Shown here piece by piece: positions 1 through 8,762 of a stretch of DNA of 64,000 nt. A program made the translations under genes and the position numbers. The notes below the pieces were generated by a model that was not told where the DNA came from, ran no database searches, and saw only the letters and a program-made list of their open reading frames with translations. Position 1 is the first letter of the stretch; each line of letters begins with the position of its first letter. This stretch comes from Toxotes chatareus (lineage: Eukaryota; Chordata; Actinopteri; Toxotidae). The DNA lies in contig CM028887.1 in assembly GCA_016801885.1 (NCBI GenBank), positions 21,149,615-21,213,614 of the forward strand, written 5' to 3'.

Positions 1-3000
1 AAATGTCATAAAAAACATCATAGTATTGTATGGCATTTTTTTCGGCCAAAAAAAGTCAAAAAAATTTTTGACCTCAAATTGTCATAAAAAACGTCATAGT
101 ATAGTATGGCGTCAAAATCAGACAAAAAAAGACAAAAAAATTTTGACCTCAAAATGTCATAAAAAACGTCATAGTATAGTAAGGCGTCAACATCGGCTGA
201 AAAAAGTCAAAATTTTTTTTGACCTCAAAATGTCATAAAAAAACGTCATAGTACAGTAAGGCGTTTTTTTCGCCCAAAGAAAGTCAAAAAATTTTTGACC
301 TTTAACTGTCATGAAAAACGTCATAGTATAGTATAGTGTTTTTTTCGGCCAAAAAAGGCCAAACATTTTTTTGACCTCAAAGTGTCATAAAAAACGTCAT
401 AGAATAGTATGCCGTAAAAATCGGCCAAAAAAAAGTCAAAAAAATTTTTGACCTCAAAATGTCATAAAAAAACGTCATAATATAGTATGGGGTTTTTTTG
501 GGCCAAAAAAAGTCAAAAATTTTTTTGACCTCACAATGTCATAAAGAACATCATAATATACTATGGCGTCAAAATCGGCCAAAAAAAGTCAAAATTTTTA
601 TTGACCTCAAAATGTCATAAAAAACGTCATAGTATAGTATGACGTTTTTTTCGGCCAAAAAAAGTCAAAAAATTTTTTGACCTCAAAATGTCATAAAAAA
701 AGTCATAATATAGTATGGCGTCAAAATCGGCCAAAAAAAAGTCAAAATTTTTATTGACCTCAAAATGTCATAAAAAACGTCATATTATAGTATGACCTTG
801 TTTTCGGCCAAAAAAAGTCTAAAAATTTTTTTGACTTCAAAATTGTCATAAGCAACGTCATAGTATAGTAAAGCGTCGAAATCGGACAAAAAAAGTCAAA
901 AAAATTTTTGACCTCAAAATGTCATGAAAAACGTCATAGTATAGTAAGGCATCAAAACTGGACAAAAAAAAAGTCAAAATTTTTTTTGACCTCAAAATGT
1001 CATGAAAAACGTCATAGTATAGTATGGCGTTTTTTTCGCCAAAAAAAGCCAAAAAATTTTTAACCTCCAAATGTCATAAAAAACATCATAGTATAGTATG
1101 GCGTCAAAATCAGACAAAGAAAGTCAAAAAAATTTTTGACCTCAAAATGTCATAAAAAACGTCATAGTATAGTAAGGCATCAAAACTGGACAAAAAAAAA
1201 GTCAAAATTTTTTTTGACCTCAAAATGTCATAAAAAACGTCATAGTATAGTATGGCGTTTTTTTCGGCCAAAAAAAGTCAAAACGTTTTTTGACCTCAAA
1301 ATGTCATACAAAACGTCATAGTATAGTATGGCGTTTTTTTCGGCCAAAAAAAGTCAAAAAGTTTTTTGACCTCAAAATGTCATAAAAGACGTCATAGTAT
1401 AGTATGGCGTCAAAATTGGACAAAAAAAGTCAAAAAAAAATTTTGACCTCAAAATGTCATAAAAAACGTCATAGTATAGTAAGGCGTCAAAATTGGACAA
1501 AAAAAAAGTCAAAATTTTTTTTGACCTCAAAATGTCATAAAAAACGTCATAATATAGTATGGGGTTTTTTTGGGCCAAAAACATTAAAAAAATCTTTTGA
1601 CCTCAAAATGTCATAAAAAATGTCATAGTATAGTAAAAAAAGTCAAAAAATTTTTTGCCTCAAAATGTCATAAAAAACGTCAAAATCGGCAAAAAAAAGA
1701 CAAAAAAATTTTTGACCTCAAAATTTCATAAAAAACGTCACAGTATTGTAAGGCGTCAAAATTGGACAAAAAAAGTCAAAAAAAATTTTGACCTCAAAAT
1801 GTCATAAAGAACGTCATAGTATAGCATGGCGTTTTTTTCGACCAAAAAAGGTCAAAAATTTTTTGACCTCAAAATGTCATAAAAACGTCATAGTATAGTA
1901 AGGTGTCAAAATCAGCCAAAAAAAGTCAAAAAAATTTTTTACCTCAAAATGTCATCAAAAACGTCATAGTATAGTATGGCGTTTTTTTGGGCCAAAAAAA
2001 GTCAAAAAATTTTTCGACCTCAAAATGTCATAAAAAACGTCATAATATAGTATGGAGTTTTTTTGTGCCAAAAACAGTAAAAAAATCTTTTGACCTCAAA
2101 ATGTCATAAAAAACGTCATAGTATAGTAAGGCGTCAAAATCGGCCAAAAAAAGTCAAAAAATTTTTTGACCTCAAAATTTCATAAAAAACGTCACAGTAT
2201 AGTAAGGCGTCAAAATTGGACAAAAAAAGTCAAAAAATTTTTTGACCTCAAAATGTCATAAAGAACGTCATAGTATAGTATGGGGTTTTTTTTGGGCAAC
2301 AAAAGTCAAAAAAAATTTTGACCTCAAAATGTCATAAAAAACATCATAATATAGTAAGGCGTCAAAATCGGACAGAAAAAGTCAAAAAAATTTTTGACCT
2401 CAAAATGTCATAAAAAACGTCATAGTACAGTAAGGTGTCAAAATGGGCCAAAAAAAGTCAAAAAATTTTTTGACCTCAAAATGTCATAAAAAACGTCATA
2501 GTATAGTAAGGCGTCAAAATTGGACAAAAAAAAGTCAAAAAAATTTTTGACCTCAAAATGTCATAAAAAACGTCATAGTATAGTAAGGCGTCAAAATTGG
2601 ACAAAAAAAAGTCAAAAATTTTTTTGACCTCAAAATGTCATAAAAAACGTCATAATATAGTATGGGGTTTTTTTGGGCCAAAAACAGTAAAAAAAATCTT
2701 TTGACCTCAAAATGTCATAAAAAAACGTCACTATAGTAAGGCGTCAAAATCGGCCAAAAAAAGTCAAAAATTTTTTTGACCTCAAAATTTCATAAAAAAC
2801 GTCACAGTATTGTAAGGCGTCAAAATTGGACAAAAAAAGTCAAAAAAATTTTTGACCTCAAAATGTCATAAAGAACGTCATAGTATAGTATGGCGTTTTT
2901 TTCGGCCAAAAAAGGTCAAAAATTTTTTTGACCTCAAAATGTCATAAAAACGTCATTGTATAGTAAGGTGTCAAAATCAGCCAAAAAAAGTCAAAAAAAT

Positions 3001-3708
3001 TTTTTACCTCAAAATGTCATAAAAAACGTCATAGTATAGTATGGCGTTTTTTTGGGCCAAAAAAAGTCAAAAAAATTTTCGACCTCAAAATGTCATAAAA
3101 AACGTCACAATATAGTATGGAGTTTTTTTGTGCCAAAAACAGTAAAAAAATCTTTTGACCTAAAAATGTCATAAAAAACGTCATAGTATAGTAAGGCGTC
3201 AAAATTGGCCAAAAATTTTTTGACCTCAAAATGTCATAAAAAAAACGTCATAGTATAGTAAGGCGTCAAAATCGGACAAAAAAAGTCAATTTTTTTTTGA
3301 CCTCAAAATGTCATAAAAAACGTCATAGTATAGTAAGGCATCAAAATGGGCCAAAAAAAGTCAACATTTTTTTTTACCTCAAAATGTCATAAAAAACGTC
3401 ATAGTATAGTAAGGTGTCAAAATGGGCCAAAAAAAGTCAAGAAATTTTTTGACCTCAAAATGTCATAAAAACGTCATAGTATAGTAAGGCGTCAAAATGG
3501 GCCAAAAAAAGTCATAATTTAGTATGACCTCAAAATGTCATAAAAAACATCATAGTATAGTAAGGCGTCAAAATGGGCCAAAAAAAGTCAAAATTCTTTT
3601 TGACCTCAAAATGTCATAAAAAAACCCGTCATAGTATAGTAAGGCATCAAAAAATGCCAAGAAAAGCTATAATTTAGTGTGATCTCAAAATGTCATAAAA
3701 AAACGTCC
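1..3708. repeat. Tandem satellite array, ~76-bp unit, about 48-49 copies, cut by the left window edge
   Basis: The motif GTCATAAAAAACGTCATAG recurs at about 5, 81, 156 and 232 and then every ~76 bp until about 3706. Each unit has a CGTCATAGTATAGTA box, a variable box, a palindromic GTCAAAAATTTTTGAC-type core and a GACCTCAAAAT box. The variable box has two main forms: a T-run type (GGCGTTTTTTTCGGCC) and an A-rich type (GGCGTCAAAATCGGAC). Units near the right edge (3490-3706) are more degenerate, as is usual at an array border. The array is open in several frames on both strands only because of its composition. It is not coding. The left end lies outside the window. Confidence 0.97.
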
Positions 3709-4755
3709 AATACATCCAGTAGACGTATTTGTTTTCCATTGTTCGGATAGGTTTTTGTGACAGTATGGCTTTTTGTAGTGTAGACTGTACTAACTAGCAT
3801 GCATTACCATATTTTGGCGCTGGCTCTTGACTTAATTGTCGATTTATGGTCGCCGCTGATACAGATAGAGGACCGCAGCAGCTAATGTTAGGAACGCTGT
3901 TGTGGTGTGTTCTGTGCTCTCAGAGTCTGTTTATTGCAGGAATACTAGGCTACAATTTTATTTCGTCTCCTTTTTCTGTTTAAGGAGTCAGACGTTGCAT
4001 GGACAGAGCAGCTCCGTCAGTAAGCGGCTGCTGTTGTTTGTGTGCTGCTGTAACTGTAAGTGGATAGTGGATTGAGGCAGTGGTGTTCTCGGCTGGCTGA
4101 CCCATAGAGTAACCACCTCTCCGCCAAATATGGGAAGTACACTCCCACTAAAATCCAAGATGGCGCAGCTCAAATGTCCATGGTTTGGTCACAAAACCGA
4201 CTCCCCGAAACCAATGGGTGACATCACGGGTGCTAGGTCCATGTTTTATACACTCTATGAACCTAACATTAGACTGGGATGATTCTGCACCGCTGGACTG
4301 GGTGAAACTAATATTTTGCATATTAAGGGGGGATACAAACGGCCCCTCCCAATTTGAGATGATCTCTGTTTCTACTGAAATGTGATTGGCTCAGCCGCTC
4401 AGTCATCAAACTGGCAAAAGAAAACAAAAAAGATGGGCCAGTTAAATTAAGAAAGAAGCCACAGACACACACACACACAATTGCTTTTATTTGAGCAAAA
4501 CCACATGCAAGCAATACACAAAGCATTTTCTTTTCCATGTTTTCATGCTACCAAATAAAGCAGAAATTCAACAGTCTTTTTGCCTCTGTTCTCCGCGCGC
4601 ACACGCACACACACACACTAGTTTTAATTTTTAAATAAACATAGTGTTTGAGTATGCATAGTATGTGTGATCATATGTAGCTTACTTTAGTACACTCTAT
4701 TTATTGTATATCATGTATATCATTAGATTGTTTTTATATTGCAAATAAAGTATTC
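3709..4755. other. Non-coding flank between the satellite and the transposon nest
   Basis: No gene was recognised. It contains a probable interspersed-repeat fragment (4150-4262), short CA tracts near 4467 and 4600, and AT-rich DNA up to the BED-finger fragment. I could not find here a left terminus matching the hAT right end at 7984-8002, so the 5' boundary of that element is undefined. Confidence 0.5.
4150..4262 (+). repeat. Fragment of a common teleost interspersed repeat
   Basis: The phrases CCAATGGGTGACATCACGG and GTTTTATACACTCTATG resemble a repeat I remember from many fish genomes. The family assignment is from memory and not computed. Confidence 0.45.
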
Positions 4756-4947
4756 ATGTTAAAATCACAGTTTCACTTACATCCGTTGTGCGATCGGGTA
4801 AAAGGCCTCTCCAAACCAAGCTCCCGGGCTGAATTTCAACCCCAGTCTGCCCCTGTTTGCAATGTTTGCACAGAGAAGGTTCGTGCTTCGGATGGCAACA
4901 CAACGAACCTCTTTAACCACCTGAAGAGGCAGCATCCGAAACAATTT
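4756..4947 (+). pseudogene. hAT transposase fragment, N-terminal BED-type zinc finger (first part)
   Basis: The translated segment (64 codons) contains CNVC, then NLFNHLKRQH and HPKQF. This is a C-x2-C...H-x4-H pattern typical of the BED finger that starts ZBED/hAT transposases. In autonomous hAT proteins the finger binds the transposon ends, and a RNase-H-like DDE core follows. Here the frame is interrupted after the codons for Gln-Phe (position 4947) by the element at 4948-7702. It resumes in phase at 7711. The start at 4756 is only the first ATG of the open frame, and I cannot tell whether it is the native start. No catalytic core is present, so this is a relic and not an active gene. A domesticated ZBED gene is unlikely, given the truncation. 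Confidence 0.75.
4940..4947. repeat. Target-site duplication AACAATTT, left copy
   Basis: AACAATTT directly precedes the terminal sequence ACTGCGGTCAAGCCAGC. The same eight bases follow the inverted terminus at 7703-7710. Confidence 0.85.
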
Positions 4948-5230
4948 ACTGCGGTCAAGCCAGCCGTCTCTCCTTTTTGCGAAGTCAAGCCAGCCGCTCC
5001 AACATTTCAAGTGCTCCTGTGTTACAGACTTTACGGAAAATAGACGGATGCGGTTGAGAAAGTCAGCGTTAGGATGCTACAGCGTGGACCAACTTCCAGT
5101 TTTCAAAATAAAATGTGGGTTATTGAAAGGCAATAAAGAGACGTGTGAGAGTGATTCTGTACTGTTTCTGAATCATTATGTCACATGACCTAGAGGATGA
5201 TCAGGAGTGTTCAAAAGTAATTCAAAAAGG

Positions 5231-5710
5231 TGTATCTCAACTAGCCAGTGTAGTACTACGATCATACACTGATTTGGAGTCATTAGATCACATGACCTGG
5301 AAGCTATTGAGCTAAAATGCTAATATTTACATTTTAAAAAATTATCAAAAATCTCAGGAATGTTAAAATGGAATAAAAAGGGGTGTATCTCAACCAGCCA
5401 GTGTAGTACTATGATCATACACTGATTTTGAGTCATTAGGTCACATGACCTGGAAGCTATTGAGCAAAAATGCTAATATTTACATTAAAAAAATTATTAA
5501 AAATCTCAGGACTGTTAAAATGGAATAAAAAAAAGGTGTATCTCAACCAGCCAGTGTTTTACTATAATCATACACTGATTTGGAGTCATTAGGTCACATG
5601 ACCTGGAAGCTATTGAGCTAAAATGCTAATATTTACATTAAAAAATATATATAAAATCTCAAGAAAGTTAAAGTGGAATAAAAAAAGGTGTATCTCAACC
5701 AGCCAGTGAA
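5231..5710 (+). repeat. Subterminal tandem repeat, ~153-bp unit, about 3-4 copies (left arm)
   Basis: TGTATCTCAACCAGCCAGTG-type starts occur at about 5231, 5384, 5537 and 5689, spaced 153, 153 and 152 bp. Each unit includes a TCACATGACCTGGAAGCTAT box and a GCTAATATTTACATT box. Inverted copies are at about 7160-7416 in the right arm. Confidence 0.9.
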
Positions 5711-5794
5711 ATACTATGATCTCGGAGTCATTCCACATGATGTGGAAGCTATGGACCTAAAATGCTAATATTTACATTATATAAATTTGTGCAA

Positions 5795-5945
5795 TTTAGA
5801 GCGGCCAATAAACCTATCCCATGCATGTTTTTTGGGAATGTGGAAGAAGCAGTACTACCCAGAAAGAACCCACACAGGCCAGGGTTCATACCTGGAACCC
5901 TCTTGCTGTGAGGCGACAATGCTAACCACTGCACCACCATGCTGC
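5795..5945 (+). repeat. Fragment of a widespread teleost interspersed repeat
   Basis: It contains GCTGTGAGGCGACAATGCTA followed by an ACCACTGCACCACC box. Related pieces occur in this same window at 58895-59105 (CTGTGGGAAGAAACCGAG part) and 63305-63355 (GCTGTGAGGTGACAG part). The internal similarity supports a dispersed family. Its name is not certain. Confidence 0.6.
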
Positions 5946-5997
5946 CCTGCTTTTTAGCTCAATAACTTCCATATTGACATATTTACAAAAATATGTG

Positions 5998-6045
5998 CTA
6001 AAATGCACATATTTACATTACATTATGTAAATATGTGCATTTTAG
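5998..6045. repeat. Perfect inverted repeat, 21-bp arms and 6-nt loop, near the centre of the foldback element
   Basis: Bases 5998-6018 are the exact reverse complement of 6025-6045. The loop is TACATT. This marks the fold centre where the two long arms meet. Confidence 0.9.
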
Positions 6046-6115
6046 CTAAATGGATTCACCTTTATTTTAGATACACCTTTTTTGTTTGTTGTTTAATGTT
6101 CCTGAGATTTTTTAT

Positions 6116-7153
6116 TAGGGGTGTGCCCGATTCATTGATTCATAGATTAATTGTGACGCGACACTTGATGATTCAGAATCGATTCATAAATGTTCAAAAA
6201 TCGATTCTTTTAATAACGGAAAGGAAAGTGCAGCGGTCGGAACAAAAAAAAAAATAGCGTGTGCCCCCCAGACATATTATGGGGCCCTATGATTTCCGCA
6301 ATCACTCAATCGGCCGACTAAAACAGAATCTATTTTTAACACGGAATATCGCGGAATTTGACATAATTTGAGTGCAATGCTGTTTTCGTGTGGAAGAGGA
6401 ACGTGTGTCTGTGGAAAACTGCACGGAGGGAAGCAAATCTGGGTGGCACAACAAGCCCCTTCCACAGACTAAGCCCGTCGCCGAAAAAACTGCGAAACCC
6501 GACGCGAACTGCTCGGCTCTGTACTGAGAGGTTAGCGTCGAGTGTTGCATATTCTGTCAACACTCCGTTGACTGGAAACGTAAGAATACGCGCGGTGACC
6601 ACATAGTGTCCAAAATCCATATGAGAAACAATCTGGCTGACATGCACATACAATAAGATTTAAAGTGATTACTTTCTGGACATGTAAATCAAGATATGAA
6701 ATTGTAATAGAAGTGGAAATATTGTCAATTTCCTTTCCCTATTTTATTTTATTTTATTTTTTAACAGATATTTTTTTCATGTACATGTTCATAATAAATC
6801 AAGTCAAATCAGAATCATGTCAGTACAGCCACACAATATATATTTTTAGTATTATTATTATTGTTTTTAATCAACATCAATAAATGAAACAGGCATTACA
6901 TGTGTGAGCTAATGCTTTTTTCTTCTTTTATCAGAGGAGTTAGAAAAGAAAAGATAGAGATAAACATGTTTTACTTCAATGAATGGATATGTAAAAATAT
7001 ACATTATTTTACAAATAACTACAGAGTGAGAAAAGAAACATTCTATGTGGGAAAAAAAATTTAATTGAGATGCATCGATAATCAGGGAATCATCGAATCG
7101 TAGCACTGTGAATCGTAATCGAATCGTTAGGTGTCTTAGATGGCACACCCCTA
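6116..7153. mobile_element. Nested hAT-like non-autonomous element, ~1038 bp
   Basis: The ends are TAGGGGTGTGCC on the left and GGCACACCCCTA on the right, in the style of hAT termini. The flanking octamers are TTTTTTAT (6108-6115) and TTTTATAT (7154-7161), which differ at one position. The uninterrupted outer-element sequence at about 7305-7320 also reads TTTTATAT, so this is the ancestral target. The subterminal regions carry GAATCGATTC and ATCGAATCG motifs in inverted arrangement. I recognise no transposase in the interior. The short ORFs there have no domain I can name. Confidence 0.75.
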
Positions 7154-7420
7154 TTTTATATTAATTTTTTAATGTAAATACTAGCATTTTAGCTCAGTAG
7201 CTTCCACATCATGTGACCTAATGACTCAAAATCAGTGTATGATCATAGTACTACACTGGCTGGATGAGATACACCTTTTTTAATTCTATTTTAACATTCC
7301 TGAGATTTTATATTAATTTTTTAATGTAAATATTAGCATTTTAGCTCAATAGCTTCCACATCATGTGACCTAATGACTCCAAATCAGTGCAGGACCATAG
7401 TACTGGTTGAGATACACCTT
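7154..7420 (-). repeat. Right-arm inverted copies of the ~153-bp subterminal repeat
   Basis: The reverse complement AGATACACC recurs at about 7267 and 7410. Each is preceded by inverted copies of the GCTAATATTTACATT and TCACATGACC boxes. Two copies are present, against four on the left. Confidence 0.8.
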
Positions 7421-7702
7421 TTTGAATTACTTTTGAACACAACTGATCATCAATTTTTGATATATATCATCATTTTTTTCAATAGCCTCTAGGTCATGTG
7501 ACATAATCATTCAGAAACAGTACAGAATCACTCTGACACGTCTTCATTGCCTTTCAATAACCCACATTTTATTTTGAAAATCGGAAGTTGGTCCACGCTG
7601 TAGCATCCTAACGCTGACTTTCTCAACCGCATCCGTCTATTTTCCCTAAAGTCTGTAACACAGGAGCACTTGAAATGTTGGAGCTGCTGGCTTGACCGCA
7701 GT

Positions 7703-7710
7703 AACAATTT
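7703..7710. repeat. Target-site duplication AACAATTT, right copy
   Basis: Identical to 4940-4947 and directly follows the inverted terminus of the foldback element. Confidence 0.85.
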
Positions 7711-7862
7711 GCAGAGAGCCAAGCAGCGAGGCCAACCACACATCAGAGAGTGGTAACGGCTAAAGACATTATACAGACACAACCAACTATAACACAAGCC
7801 TTTGATAAAAGCACGCCATATGAGAGAAGTAGCAAACGGTGGAAAGAGGTGACTTTTTTGTC
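7711..7862 (+). pseudogene. hAT transposase fragment, continuation after the BED finger
   Basis: The frame continues in phase from 4947 once the insert and one target duplication are ignored. It encodes QPTITQAFDKSTPYERSSKR followed by WKEVT, which matches the conserved linker after the BED finger in hAT/ZBED transposases. The frame then runs into unrelated residues and a stop near 7911. The DDE core and the dimerisation region are missing, so this copy was already internally deleted. Confidence 0.8.
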
Positions 7863-8002
7863 TTTAGGGCTAAGTTTTTACATAGAGAATAGTTTGGTTC
7901 TAAATTAACTTCACTGTAAAAATGAACTGTGACAAAATCATGATCGTGATTTTACCATTAAGAAATCGTGATGTGATATTTTTGCCATATCGCCCACCCC
8001 TA
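7863..8002. mobile_element. Right terminal region of the outer hAT element
   Basis: The sequence ends GCCATATCGCCCACCCCTA. This is the reverse of the GGGGTGGGCGATATGGC start that I associate with fish hAT elements. It is preceded by ATCACGATTT-type subterminal motifs. Only ~140 bp separate the transposase fragment from this end, so the copy is an internal-deletion derivative. No matching left end was found. Confidence 0.65.
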
Positions 8003-8730
8003 ATTCACAGCTTTACAAATATAGCCCAAGACCATTTAACTGGGTAATATGGTGTTTTTAATATCATATATCTTTATTCACTCACAGGGATCATTAAACT
8101 TTAATCTTATTTTATTATTTTAATTCAGGGATATTAATATAAAGTCTTACTAGTGGAAAGAATCTAAGTTTGTTTTAGCTCATGTGTCTCAAAATACCAG
8201 AACAAGACAGGCTTTGCAAAATGTGAGAATGTCAGAATTTTTAGATTATCAATAGATCAAATGCCTATATTCAACATGAAGTCGGCCACTTGGAGGGATG
8301 AATCCGAAGAGAATTATGACTCAACACTTGAGAGATGTTCCCTCAAGTCCGATCTCTCTATGCCTCACAGTTGGAAATCATTTGGGGCTTTAACCATCAC
8401 TTCATGCCTTAAGTATTTTCCTCAGTCATACTGAGGCAGTTGAATCGTTAACTGTGGGTACAGCTAGTTGCTCCCATATGTTTTCCACCAAATTAGTTTC
8501 AACAATTGTCCTCTCACAGAGATTCTCACCCAACACCCACATCTCAACAGAATTCTTTTGATATGCAGCTACAGGGAAAGTTAACGCAATTCAGATGAAT
8601 GATGGCTTCCTATAAACGCAACACTCCAAATCATACTGTGAACCCATAAATACAGCTTTGAAGTGGAGTTACACTCGTTCTGCTTGTAGCACCTGATAAC
8701 AAAAGCAGAGAAGTGCCAATAGATAGGGCA

Positions 8731-8735
<5 letters not shown>

Positions 8736-8762
<27 letters not shown>
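8736..8762. repeat. (TG)n microsatellite
   Basis: About 13 uninterrupted TG dinucleotides. Confidence 0.95.

Larger units (their letters stand above)
4948..7702. mobile_element. Foldback-like DNA transposon, 2755 bp, long terminal inverted repeats, 8-bp TSD
   Basis: It begins ACTGCGGTCAAGCCAGC and ends with the reverse complement. Similarity between the arms continues for several hundred bases: the segment around 4998-5250 matches the reverse complement of about 7410-7690. The left arm carries a ~28-bp internal duplication near the tip (4956-4997). Both arms have subterminal copies of a ~153-bp tandem repeat, four on the left and two on the right. A perfect short palindrome (5998-6045) lies near the fold centre. 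No transposase ORF is visible, so it is probably non-autonomous. The 8-bp duplication fits hAT, MULE-like or Zisupton-like families. The family is not determined. The element is itself interrupted by the hAT-like insertion 6116-7153 and holds another repeat fragment at 5795-5945. Confidence 0.85.

Noticed and set aside
1..3300. Several 60-70-codon ORFs on both strands within the first 3.3 kb (Lys/His/Phe-rich)
   Set aside because: They are successive translations of the same 76-bp satellite units on both strands and have no independent coding signal.
1..3708. CRISPR-like regular repeats
   Set aside because: The units are contiguous 76-bp satellites without unique spacers, in an animal genome.
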